In this document: in pieces, positions 1-7,965 of the stretch | Position numbering within the stretch: the stretch's first letter is position 1 | Layout: each line of letters begins with the position of its first letter | NCBI RefSeq assembly: GCF_000473085.1 | Contig: NZ_KI421497.1 | Span: 98,249 to 162,248 of the forward strand | Length of the DNA stretch: 64,000 nt | Reading direction: 5' to 3' | From: Azorhizobium doebereinerae UFLA1-100 | GTDB taxonomy: Bacteria; Pseudomonadota; Alphaproteobacteria; Rhizobiales; Xanthobacteraceae | Made by a program: the position numbers and the translations under genes | The notes under the pieces: model-generated | What the model saw: only the letters and a program-made list of their open reading frames with translations | What the model was told of the DNA's origin: nothing | The model's database searches: none

Positions 1-505
1 GCGCATCTCCCATCGCGGCCTGCCGGGCTCGAAGGTGACGCAGCTCAACCTGGCGCAGTATTTCGCCACCGGCGACGAGAAGCTGCTGCCCAAGGTGAAG
101 ACCGGCGACGTCATCTTCGTCCCCGACCGCACCAACAAGGACTGGTTCGACGACAGCAAGGAGAGCACGGTGCGCGTGCTCGGCGCCGTCGCCAAGCCCG
201 GCCGCTACCGCTTCGACAACAGCATGACCCTGCTCGACCTGCTGGCCGAGGCGGGCGGGCCCACCAACGAGGCCTATCAGCAGAAGATCGTGGTGGTGAA
301 CCTCGGCTGCTGCCGCGAACAGGCCCGGGTGTTCGACCTGATCCAGTTCGCCAAGACCGGCGACATCCGGCAACTGCCGGTGGTGCAGGCGGGCGACACG
401 GTCTACGTGCCCACCACCTCGCAGAGCGGCTGGAAGATCTTCGTGGACGGCATCCAGAACGTCCTGCCGATCATCTCGCTGATCGCCTACCTGTCCGGCG
501 GCTGA
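1..505 (+). CDS. Polysaccharide export protein, SLBB domain (3' part only)
   Basis: Only the last 167 codons are in the window; the reading frame is open from base 2, so the gene begins further left. The visible protein has SLBB-type segments (VRVLGAVAKPGRYRF and a later GDTVYVP strand-turn) and ends in a short hydrophobic stretch (LPIISLIAYLSGG). This is typical of the periplasmic/outer-membrane auxiliary proteins of the Wza/KpsD/GumB group, which make the exit channel for capsule or exopolysaccharide. It sits 134 bp upstream of a tyrosine-kinase-like ATPase and close to a Wzz-like protein, so it is probably the last export gene of a Wzx/Wzy-type locus lying to the left. The polysaccharide-export N-terminal domain is not visible, so the exact subfamily is open. 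Confidence 0.8.
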   Translation, partial: RISHRGLPGSKVTQLNLAQYFATGDEKLLPKVKTGDVIFVPDRTNKDWFDDSKESTVRVLGAVAKPGRYRFDNSMTLLDLLAEAGGPTNEAYQQKIVVVNLGCCREQARVFDLIQFAKTGDIRQLPVVQAGDTVYVPTTSQSGWKIFVDGIQNVLPIISLIAYLSGG

Positions 506-639
506 ACGCCGCTCCACCCCGGCGCGCCGCCGCGCCGGGGACGAAACCGGCGCCCGGGGTTGCTTTCGGTACGGCAAACCCCATTGTGACATCTGACCGT
601 GCGGGGCCGCATCCACGCCTGCCGCGACTGGAGGAAGGA

Positions 640-1326
640 ATGTGGGGCAGAGGTCTTCGCGAGGTTGAGACGGTCTTCCTCGCCACATTCGGCCAAGGGG
701 CGCGGGTGGTCGGGGTCACCGGCGTGCTCAGCGACAGCGGCGTGTCCACCATGGCCGGGGCGCTTGCCGAGCGCTCGCAGCGCCAGAGCCGGACGCTGCT
801 CGTCGGCCTCGCCGACCCCACCGCCGCCGTTCCCGCCCAGGCGACCACCTGGACGCCGGAGGACGCGGACCTGAGCGACTTCATCCTGCCGGACCCGCGC
901 GGCTTCGACCGCCTCATGGCCGCGCCCATGCCGGAGATGAGCTTCGCCTTCCGCAACGCGGTCGCCATCCGCAACATGCTGGACCGGCTGCTGCGGACCT
1001 ATGACGCCATCGTGCTGGACCTCGCCCCGGTGGAGCCGCGCGAGCGCGTCGCCGTGCCGGTGACGGCGGTCGCCTCCGCCTGCGAGAGCGTGATCATCGT
1101 CTGTCTGGCGGGGCGCGTCACCCGCGGCGCGCTGAACCGCGCCGCCGCCTCCCTGCGCCAGGCCAATGCCCCGCTCCAGGGCATCGTCGTGAATGATCGC
1201 TTCAACCCCACCCCGGGCGAGGAGATGGCCGACGAGGCGGAGCGCTTCGCTCCCATCGCCCCCGGGCTGGTGGACCGCTTCATCGCCGCGGTGCGCAACA
1301 GCAAGCTGCTCAACACCAAGCTCTGA
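640..1326 (+). CDS. BY-kinase-like (CpsD/CapB/ExoP C-terminal type) P-loop protein with degenerate Walker A
   Basis: A 228-residue MinD-fold protein of the kind fused or adjacent to Wzz-like co-polymerases. The ATG at 640 is chosen over an in-frame GTG at 586 because GGAGGAAGGA lies directly upstream. The fold is recognisable: a P-loop-like GVLSDSGVST, a second strand LLVGLADP, a Walker-B-like YDAIVLDLAPV and the VIIVCLAGRVTRGAL strand seen in BY-kinases. The P-loop has valine where the catalytic lysine of GxxxxGK[ST] should be, the Walker A' aspartate pair is lost, and there is no C-terminal tyrosine cluster. It may therefore be a non-catalytic partner of the Wzz-like protein encoded convergently at 1339-2823. 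The family is fairly sure; loss of activity is inferred. Confidence 0.75.
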   Translation: MWGRGLREVETVFLATFGQGARVVGVTGVLSDSGVSTMAGALAERSQRQSRTLLVGLADPTAAVPAQATTWTPEDADLSDFILPDPRGFDRLMAAPMPEMSFAFRNAVAIRNMLDRLLRTYDAIVLDLAPVEPRERVAVPVTAVASACESVIIVCLAGRVTRGALNRAAASLRQANAPLQGIVVNDRFNPTPGEEMADEAERFAPIAPGLVDRFIAAVRNSKLLNTKL

Positions 1327-1338
1327 CCGGCGGACCGA

Positions 1339-2823
1339 TCAGGCCGTCCGCATGCGGTTCGGCGCCTCGATGCGGGGGATGCGGGCGATGACCGGAACGC
1401 CGAGCACCCGGGCGAAATCCACCGGCCGGCGCAGGCGCGTGTCCAGCAGCTCGCTCGCCGCCGCCAGCGCCGCGCCCACCGCGCCGCCGCAGAACACGCC
1501 CGCCAGCAGGTACAGGAAATAGCCCGGCGACACCTTCGACGCCGGTTCGGCGGGCGCTTCCAGCACCTTCACGCGCTCCGGCGCCTCGAACAGGCCGAGC
1601 GCGCCGGTGACGCGGGCCATCTCGTAGCGCTTGGCGAGCGATTCGTAATTCTCCCGGGCGAAGGTGACCGCGCGGTCGAGCTGCTGCTGCTGCTGCTCGA
1701 TGGGGCCGAACTCGGCGATGTCGCGCTGGAGGGCGGCGATCACCTTCTTCAGCTGCTCGACCTCGTTCTCAAGGCCGACGCGCTTGGCCTGCTGCTCCTG
1801 CAGGCGCTGAAGCTGGGAGACCAGCAGCGGCGTGGCGTTGCGGTTCTCATTGTCCTTCGCCTGCCCGCTGGCGGTGCTGCCGCCGATGCCGGCGGCGAGA
1901 TTCCACAGCCGGTCGAGGTCGGACGAATCGATCGCATGGCTGTCGCTCAGGAGGTGCCGGCGCTCCTCCTCAAGGCGCTGCAACCGCCATTCGGCGGCCT
2001 GGACCATGCTGTGCTGGTCGGTATAGCGCGAGCGCAGGCTGGCCAGTTCGCTGGACGCCTGGATGATGTTCTCCTCGATGCGGCCGATCAGCGGATTGGT
2101 GGTGGCGAGGCGCTTGCGCAGGTCCTCCATGGTGGCACCGGCGATGGAAAGGTCCATCTGCTTGGTCTCAAGCTGCTGCTCCAGCCCGGCGAGGCGCTGC
2201 ACCGTGTTGTTGTAGAGCGCCGGCAGCTTGTCGGCATTGGCGGTCTTGAAATCGAGGAAGGCCCGCTCGGCCTCGTCCAGCGAGCGGCGGCGCTCGGACA
2301 TCTGGTCCTTCAGGAAGCGCTCGCTGTCCTGCACCGCGGTCCGCTCGGGCGAGACGATGCGCTCGACAAAGCGCCGCGACAGGGCCTGGAGGGTCTGGGC
2401 GGGCGAATTGGGATCGAGGCTGCGCACTCGCATCTCGACGATGTCGGTGCCGACAAGCTGGATGCTCACCGCCTCTGACAGCGAGCGCACCAAGTCATCG
2501 CGGGCCTTGGCGCTGGTCTCCGGGGTGACGCGGTGGAGATCCTCCAGCACCTTGCCCAGCACCACCTCGGAATGGGCCAGCGCAATCAGCGCGGACATGC
2601 GCTCCTTGAGGTTGGGATTGACCGCGATGTCGTTGAGGATCGGGTTGAGCTTCGAAGGCTCCTGGACGAGCAGCGTCATCCGCGCCTCGTAGCGCGACGG
2701 GGCGAGGCTCGCCGCCACCAGCGCCAGCGGCGGCAGCAGCAGGATCGGGATGAGGGCCAGGTACCGCCGCCGCCAGGCCACCTGGACGATATAGGCGAAG
2801 GTATCCGACGTGGTCTCGAACAT
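1339..2823 (-). CDS. Wzz/GumC-type chain-length determinant (polysaccharide co-polymerase)
   Basis: A 494-residue inner-membrane protein expected to set exopolysaccharide chain length. It has an N-terminal Wzz domain with a first membrane helix at about residues 21-42 (LALIPILLLPPLALVAASLA), a long periplasmic coiled-coil region (about 160-400, rich in E/Q/L heptads) and a second membrane helix near 432-455 (YFLYLLAGVFCGGAVGAAL). After that helix come only about 40 cytoplasmic residues and no ATPase domain, so it is the split form that works with a separate BY-kinase, here presumably the degenerate one at 640-1326. The next minus-strand gene (lipoprotein, 2830-3567) ends 7 bp upstream of its start, suggesting one transcript. 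Confidence 0.85.
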   Translation of the reverse strand: MFETTSDTFAYIVQVAWRRRYLALIPILLLPPLALVAASLAPSRYEARMTLLVQEPSKLNPILNDIAVNPNLKERMSALIALAHSEVVLGKVLEDLHRVTPETSAKARDDLVRSLSEAVSIQLVGTDIVEMRVRSLDPNSPAQTLQALSRRFVERIVSPERTAVQDSERFLKDQMSERRRSLDEAERAFLDFKTANADKLPALYNNTVQRLAGLEQQLETKQMDLSIAGATMEDLRKRLATTNPLIGRIEENIIQASSELASLRSRYTDQHSMVQAAEWRLQRLEEERRHLLSDSHAIDSSDLDRLWNLAAGIGGSTASGQAKDNENRNATPLLVSQLQRLQEQQAKRVGLENEVEQLKKVIAALQRDIAEFGPIEQQQQQLDRAVTFARENYESLAKRYEMARVTGALGLFEAPERVKVLEAPAEPASKVSPGYFLYLLAGVFCGGAVGAALAAASELLDTRLRRPVDFARVLGVPVIARIPRIEAPNRMRTA

Positions 2824-2829
2824 GGTCCG

Positions 2830-3567
2830 TCAATCCGTCGTCCCGACCACGATCCGGACGGTGTCCGGAGGCATGTCGGGATCATAGAGCTGCTTGGCGT
2901 CGATCTCCGCCGGCAGCAGCGATCTTACCGTGCGCAGGCGTCGGTTCGCCAGCAGGGCCTGGTCGAAAGCCGAGGCTGCGGAGGCAGGACCTGCACTTAT
3001 CATTACCTTTGCCTTATCAGGCACCTTGCCGGCCTTCCAGGCGGCGGCGAAAGCAGCCTGCGCCTTGGCGCTCGGCTTGTCCTCGCTGCCGTCGAACACG
3101 ATCTCGAACTCCCGGCCCGGTGCCGGGCGCTTCGGCGTCGCCGACGGCGCTGCGCCGGCCGGCCCCGCGCCCGTGGCACTGGCGGCAGCGCGGGCCGACC
3201 CCGCGCCGGCCCCCGCCGGCGGCGCGCCAGCAGCGCCCTCGGCCGGCGCGGGCGCCGCGTTTTCGGCGGTGCGGGCGCGGGCCAGCATGGCCTCGACCGT
3301 GGTCGGCGACGCGCTGGGGTCGCCGCTGTTGGCGGCCTCGCGCGCCTGCCGCAGATGGTCCTCGGCCATGACGGTCGCCTGAATATTGGCCGGAATCATC
3401 GCCGTGGGATCCTGGGGGGCGGTCTGGCAGCCGGCCAGGGTAAGCACCAGCGGGGCGAACCACACCAGACGCCGCAGTCCGGGCCCACGCCCGGCGGCAT
3501 CGCATTCCCTGGCCAATCCCCGCACCGCCACGCACATACTCCCGACGCAAGCGCAGTCCGGCGTCAC
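2830..3567 (-). CDS. Lipoprotein with Ala/Pro-rich linker and OmpA-like C-terminal segment
   Basis: Predicted lipoprotein of 245 residues. A hydrophobic segment ends in the lipobox LTLAGC at about residue 47, which is late for a signal peptide, so the true start is probably internal (an ATG at 3537 is possible). An Ala/Pro/Gly-rich linker fills about residues 90-140. The C-terminal 95 residues (FEIVFDGSEDKPSAKAQAAF, then VMISAGPASAASAFDQALLA, then RIVVGTTD) have the strand-helix pattern of OmpA-like domains, although the classic peptidoglycan-binding NxxLSxxRA motif is replaced by FDQALLANRRLRTVRSLL. It lies immediately upstream of the Wzz-like gene on the same strand, so a role in polysaccharide export is likely but unproven. 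Confidence 0.6.
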   Translation of the reverse strand: MTPDCACVGSMCVAVRGLARECDAAGRGPGLRRLVWFAPLVLTLAGCQTAPQDPTAMIPANIQATVMAEDHLRQAREAANSGDPSASPTTVEAMLARARTAENAAPAPAEGAAGAPPAGAGAGSARAAASATGAGPAGAAPSATPKRPAPGREFEIVFDGSEDKPSAKAQAAFAAAWKAGKVPDKAKVMISAGPASAASAFDQALLANRRLRTVRSLLPAEIDAKQLYDPDMPPDTVRIVVGTTD

Positions 3568-3692
3568 TGTCGCTCAAACACGGATTTTTTGCGACCCGTT
3601 CCGGTTACGCGGCGCCATCCTCCACCGCTTGGGGGTTGCGCCCGACCGCCCACATGCGGCACGTCATCGGACGGACAGCGCGGGGGCGAAGC

Positions 3693-5231
3693 ATGGGCAC
3701 GGGACCGGACACTGCGGCAGCGAACGAGCGGCGGGCGCCGCTGCCGGCCTCGCTCTGGCTCGTCCTCGGCGCGCTGCTGGCGAGCTCCTACGCGGTCAAA
3801 CTGGCCGTCTTCCACCTCGCTCCGAACATGAGCTATGCGGACGTGACCTTCCAGTATCTGGAGCAGGCGCACCAGCTGATGTACGGGCGCGGGCTGCTGC
3901 CCTGGGAGTTCGTCTCCGGCGCCCGCCCCTGGCTGGTGCCGGGCCTGATCCTGCCCGGCATGGAAGCCGCCCGGTTGCTGGGCGGGCAGGCGCAGGCGCA
4001 GATCTTCGGCGCCGCGGCGGTGTGCAGCCTGGTCTCGCTGCTGGTGATCCCGCCCGCCTTCCTGTGGGGCTGGCGCGCGGCGGGCACGGTAGGCGCTGTG
4101 GTCTGCGGCGCGATCGCCGCCTATTGGTTCGAGACGGTCTATTACGCCGGCCAGCCGCTACAGGACACCATCGCCACCTTCCTGCTCGTGCCCGGCGTCT
4201 ACCTCGCCTATCCCGACGGCCCCGCCCGCAGCTTCCGGCGCCTGGTCTGGGCCGGCCTGTTCCTGGGCGCGGCGCTGGCCTTCCGCATCCAGCTCGGCCC
4301 CATCGTCCTGCTGGTGGGCGTCTGGGTCGCCCGGCTGGACATCCGCCGCTACGCCGCCTTCGTGCTCGGCGGCATCGGCCCGCTGCTGTTCCTCGGCCTG
4401 CTGGATTGGGCCACCTGGGGCATGCCGTTCCAGTCGATCATCAAATACGTGAAATACCAGTCCGCCAGCATCGGCGAGACCGGCGAGGGCCGCTTCGGCT
4501 TCGTACCCTGGTATCACTACCCCGGCTGGATCCTCGCCTATTGGTCCGGCGCCTTCGCGCTGATCGTGCTGACCGCCTGGGTGGCGGTGAAGCGGCTGCC
4601 GCTGCTGCTGGCCATCCCGGCCTTCAATCTGGCGGTGCTCGAACTCATCGCCATGAAGCACCCGCGCTATCTCTATCCCGGCGTGCCGTTCGTGCTGGTG
4701 CTGTCCGGCATCGGCGGGTCGCTGCTGGCGCTGCGGCTGTGGGAGGCGAGCACGCCGCGCTGGCGCATCGCCGGCATCGGCTTCGTCTTCGTGGCGCTCA
4801 CTTCCGGCCTGCTCGGCGGCTTCGGCTATTTCGCCGCCACCTTCTCGCTCGGCCGGGGCACCATCCTCGCCACCCGCGCGGTGAATGCGGACCCGGCGAG
4901 CTGCGGCCTCGCCATCGCGCCCGGCAGTTCCTGGTGGCTGAGCGGAGGCTACGTCTATCTCAACGCCGACAAGGGGCTCTACGGCATCACCGCCGCCGAT
5001 CCCGACTTCAAGGCGAGGAACGCCGCCTTCAACTACATCCTCGCCACCACCGAGCTGCCGGGCCAGCCGCTGGAAGACTTCGCCGGCCTCGGCTTCGAGC
5101 AGGTGGCGTGCTTTGCCAACGGCACGCGCGGCCCCGCCTGCCTGTGGAAGCGCCCCGGCACCTGCACCCCGGGCGCCGCCCCGCCCTTGAAGGCGAGCCT
5201 GCCGCCCTGGCTGGAGGAGGCGCGGCCATGA
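3693..5231 (+). CDS. Integral membrane glycosyltransferase (GT-C fold, GT22/Alg9-like)
   Basis: A 512-residue polytopic protein with about ten hydrophobic segments and an early loop SYADVTFQYLEQAHQLMYG followed by LLPWEFVSGARPWLVPG. That acidic-then-WEF..R.WL.PG pattern is the hallmark of GT-C mannosyltransferases related to Alg9/GPI mannosyltransferases, which use a lipid-linked sugar donor outside the cytoplasmic membrane. A soluble C-terminal domain of about 120 residues follows the last helix. The ATG at 3693 has GGGGCGAAG just upstream; an in-frame ATG at 3636 has no ribosome-binding site. It is followed 40 bp later by a soluble glycosyltransferase gene, so both probably act on the same exopolysaccharide. 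The sugar specificity cannot be read from sequence. Confidence 0.75.
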   Translation: MGTGPDTAAANERRAPLPASLWLVLGALLASSYAVKLAVFHLAPNMSYADVTFQYLEQAHQLMYGRGLLPWEFVSGARPWLVPGLILPGMEAARLLGGQAQAQIFGAAAVCSLVSLLVIPPAFLWGWRAAGTVGAVVCGAIAAYWFETVYYAGQPLQDTIATFLLVPGVYLAYPDGPARSFRRLVWAGLFLGAALAFRIQLGPIVLLVGVWVARLDIRRYAAFVLGGIGPLLFLGLLDWATWGMPFQSIIKYVKYQSASIGETGEGRFGFVPWYHYPGWILAYWSGAFALIVLTAWVAVKRLPLLLAIPAFNLAVLELIAMKHPRYLYPGVPFVLVLSGIGGSLLALRLWEASTPRWRIAGIGFVFVALTSGLLGGFGYFAATFSLGRGTILATRAVNADPASCGLAIAPGSSWWLSGGYVYLNADKGLYGITAADPDFKARNAAFNYILATTELPGQPLEDFAGLGFEQVACFANGTRGPACLWKRPGTCTPGAAPPLKASLPPWLEEARP

Positions 5232-5271
5232 CGACGCCCGCCCCGCTCCTCTCCCACGCAGACGCCGCGCC

Positions 5272-6240
5272 ATGCGCATCGTAACCAACTGGCCGGCCGT
5301 CCCCGCGCAGTGGCAGGCCCACAACGGGCGAAGCGGCACCCGGGTCCTGGCAGGCACGGTGGCCGAGATGCGCGCGGCCGGGCAGCCGGCGGACAGCGTC
5401 TATCTGGTCAATTGCGACCCCGGCCTGACCATGGGCATGGCGCTCGCCAACCTGCTCTGGCCGCCGGGGCGGCGGCCGCTGGTGGCGTCCGACCTGGTGC
5501 TGCGGCGGCCCGGCACCCGCAAGGCCCGGCTGCTCCATCCGTTCAAGCGGGCGCTGATCTCGCGCGCGGACCTCTACATCAATTTCTTCGCCGACACGCG
5601 CGGCCTCACCGAGGTGTTCGGCATCGCGCCGGAGCGCTGCGTCTACGTGCCGTTCAAGGTCAATCTCGCGCCCGCCGACGTGGCGGCGGCGCCGATGGCG
5701 CAGGACTATGTGCTGTGCTTCGGCCGCTCGCTGCGCGACTTCGACACTTTCTTCGCCGCCATGGAACGCCTGCCCTATCCCGGCGCCATCGCCCGGGTGG
5801 ACCCCGCCGACCTGGGGCGGCACGGCGCGCGCTTCTCCCGCCCGCTGGACGCCTTGCCGGCGAACGTGGCGCAGCTCGACGACGACGGCAGCCAGGGCGC
5901 CCAGCTGCGCATGCTGGCCGGCGCGCGGCTGGTGGTCATCCCGGTACTTCGGTCCTCCATCGTCGCCTCCGGCATCTCCACCGCGCTCAACGCCATGGGC
6001 CTCGGCAAATGCGTGATCGGCAGCGCCGGCCCGGGCATGTCGGACATCTTTGCCGGCGAGGTGCTCACCGTGCCGCCGGAAGATCCCGCCGCCCTTGCCG
6101 CGATGATCGACCGGGCGTGGCGGGACGACGACCTGCGGACCCGCACCGCGCAGGCGGGCCTCGCCTATGCGCAGGCCCAAGGCGGCGAGGACGCCCTTGC
6201 CCGCCGCATCGTCGATGCCATGGCCGAGCGCCTGAAGTAA
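5272..6240 (+). CDS. Glycosyltransferase, GT4/GT-B-like
   Basis: Soluble protein of 322 residues without signal peptide or membrane helix. The C-terminal half carries a GT-B donor-site arrangement: RLVVIPVLRSSIVASGISTA (where GT4 enzymes have an E-rich loop), then LNAMGLGKCVIGSAGPGMSD and a closing VLTVPPEDPAALAAMIDRAW helix. The conserved EGFGxxxxE motif is replaced by SSIVASGISTAL, so it is a divergent member. It follows the GT-C gene in the same direction and is probably co-transcribed. Likely role: cytoplasmic addition of a sugar to a lipid-linked exopolysaccharide intermediate. Donor and acceptor are unknown. Confidence 0.7.
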   Translation: MRIVTNWPAVPAQWQAHNGRSGTRVLAGTVAEMRAAGQPADSVYLVNCDPGLTMGMALANLLWPPGRRPLVASDLVLRRPGTRKARLLHPFKRALISRADLYINFFADTRGLTEVFGIAPERCVYVPFKVNLAPADVAAAPMAQDYVLCFGRSLRDFDTFFAAMERLPYPGAIARVDPADLGRHGARFSRPLDALPANVAQLDDDGSQGAQLRMLAGARLVVIPVLRSSIVASGISTALNAMGLGKCVIGSAGPGMSDIFAGEVLTVPPEDPAALAAMIDRAWRDDDLRTRTAQAGLAYAQAQGGEDALARRIVDAMAERLK

Positions 6241-6342
6241 GCCGGGAATCAGGCCCAGGCCGGCAGCCGTCCCGTCGCATCCGGGCGCCGCTGGGGAACC
6301 CTCTCCGTCCGGCCCCGTTGAGTCGGCAGGAGGAGCTTTGCC

Positions 6343-6837
6343 ATGAAGTCAAAGATCATCATTGCCCTGGTCGGGCTATCCCTTGCCGCCGGTCCCGTGG
6401 CCGCGCAAGGCGTGGTTCGCGGCGCCCAGGAAGGCGCGGCGACCGGCAATAATGTCGCCGGTCCGGTCGGTGGCGCGGTCGGCGGGGTCGTCGGCGGCGT
6501 GGCCGGCGGGGTCGCGGGCGGCGTGAAGGGGGTGCTCGGCATCCCGCAGAACAGCCGGCCGCACAAGGCCAAGTCCACCAAGCGGGTGCAGCAGACCAAC
6601 ACCGCCGCCAAGTCGGACATCATGAAGACCGACAAGACGGCTCCGGACGCCAATCGCGGCACCACGGCGCCGACGCCTGCGGCGGGGACGCCCGGCCCCA
6701 CGGCCCAGGGCGTGAACCCGGCCGATGCCGGCACCGCCACCGCGCGCGGCACGGCCGCGCCCGAAAGCCCCAGCGCCACGGCGCCCGCGCCGCAGCCCAG
6801 CCCGGCCCCGACGCCGAGCACCGCCCCGGCGCAGTAG
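6343..6837 (+). CDS. Small secreted protein, Gly-rich then Pro/Ala/Thr-rich
   Basis: A protein of 164 residues with a clear Sec signal peptide (MKSKIIIALVGLSLAAGPVAAQG, cleavage expected after AQ or AA near residue 21). A glycine/valine repeat region (GGAVGGVVGGVAGGVAGGV, about 42-60) follows, then a basic stretch (RPHKAKSTKR) and a disordered Pro/Ala/Thr tail. GGAGGAGC precedes the ATG. The Gly-rich block resembles glycine-zipper segments of small envelope proteins, but no family can be named. Its stop codon abuts the stop codon of the convergent glycosyltransferase at 6838 with no bases between them. Confidence 0.65.
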   Translation: MKSKIIIALVGLSLAAGPVAAQGVVRGAQEGAATGNNVAGPVGGAVGGVVGGVAGGVAGGVKGVLGIPQNSRPHKAKSTKRVQQTNTAAKSDIMKTDKTAPDANRGTTAPTPAAGTPGPTAQGVNPADAGTATARGTAAPESPSATAPAPQPSPAPTPSTAPAQ

Positions 6838-7965
6838 CTACAGCCGGTCCAGCGCGGCGGACAGCACCGCCGCGCGGGCGTCCCAGTCTTCCGCCGCCAC
6901 CGCCGCCCGCCGCTCGGCGGCGCGGGGGTCTGCGGCGGCCGCGCGAATGGCGGCAGCGAGATCGCCGCCCGGCGCGATGCTCGCCACCACGTCCTCATAG
7001 GGGGCGAGCGCGGGAAAGCGCGTCGCCGCGATGGGCGTGCCGCTGGCCAGATATTCCCGCAGCTTCAAGGGATTGCAGGCGCGGATCTGCGCCGTGTCGC
7101 GAAACGGGATGAGCGACACGTCCCAATGCTGCACATAGGCCGGCAGCGCATCGTGCGGGCGCGGGCCGAGAAAGCGCACGTTGGGCAGCCCCTCCAGCGC
7201 CGACACGTCGGTGCGCACCGGCCCCACGAACACGAACGTCCAGCCGGGGAGCGCACGGGCCGCCGCCACCAGCATGGCGATATCCAGCCAGTCGGAAATG
7301 CTGCCGTAGAAGCCGGCCACCGGCCCCGACGGCAGGTCGGCCGGGCGCGGCGCGGGGGCGGCGAACAGCGCCGCATCCACCCCGTGCGGCAGCAGCAGCA
7401 CGTTGCGGCCGGGAAACCGGGCCGCCAGCGCCGCGCTCGCCGCCACGATCAGGTCCGCACGCGCGGCGAGCCGGGCTTCCATCTCCAGCACCGGGGCGTG
7501 ATCGACGCCGGTGAGCGCGCCGAAATCATCGCCGCAATAATAGACCAGGGCCCGCTCCCCGAGCGCCCCGGCGACGCTGACCGCGCTCGGCAGCGAGGCC
7601 CACAGGATGGGCCGGCTGATGCCCGCCGCCGCCATGGCGCCGCGCACCTGCCGGCCGAGCAGCACGCGGTTCGCCGCCTCCGCCAGCGCACTGCCAGGCC
7701 AGGGGATGGCGATGGGCGAGACGATGCCGGCGGGACCGGCCGGAAGCGTCGCCGCCGCAGGCCGGGGGGCGCCGCGTCCGGCCACCAGGGCCTTCAGCTT
7801 GCCCGCCAGCCGCCGCAGGTCGTGCGCGTCGAGGCGCGGACGGCGCAGGCCGATGGAATTCACCCACAGCACGCGGCGCGAGCGCGCAAGGCGGGTGACG
7901 AGATGCTGGGTCGAGGACGGGTGACTGCCCCAATCCTCCCCGAACACGACGAGATCGGCGCTCAT
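6838..7965 (-). CDS. Glycosyltransferase, GT4-like
   Basis: A 375-residue GT-B type transferase. The start MSADLVVFGEDWGSHPSST at 7965 is chosen because it overlaps the upstream gene's stop codon as ATGA, implying translational coupling. The N-terminal domain begins with a hydrophobic strand. The C-terminal domain holds VAGFYGSISDWLD, WTFVFVGPV, VRFLGPRPHDALPAYVQHWD and CNPLKLREYLASGTPIAATR, a pattern typical of GT4 enzymes related to WsaF/TuaH-type teichuronic or exopolysaccharide transferases. It is translated after the O-antigen ligase-type gene, placing it in the polysaccharide assembly operon. Sugar specificity is unknown. Confidence 0.8.
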   Translation of the reverse strand: MSADLVVFGEDWGSHPSSTQHLVTRLARSRRVLWVNSIGLRRPRLDAHDLRRLAGKLKALVAGRGAPRPAAATLPAGPAGIVSPIAIPWPGSALAEAANRVLLGRQVRGAMAAAGISRPILWASLPSAVSVAGALGERALVYYCGDDFGALTGVDHAPVLEMEARLAARADLIVAASAALAARFPGRNVLLLPHGVDAALFAAPAPRPADLPSGPVAGFYGSISDWLDIAMLVAAARALPGWTFVFVGPVRTDVSALEGLPNVRFLGPRPHDALPAYVQHWDVSLIPFRDTAQIRACNPLKLREYLASGTPIAATRFPALAPYEDVVASIAPGGDLAAAIRAAAADPRAAERRAAVAAEDWDARAAVLSAALDRL

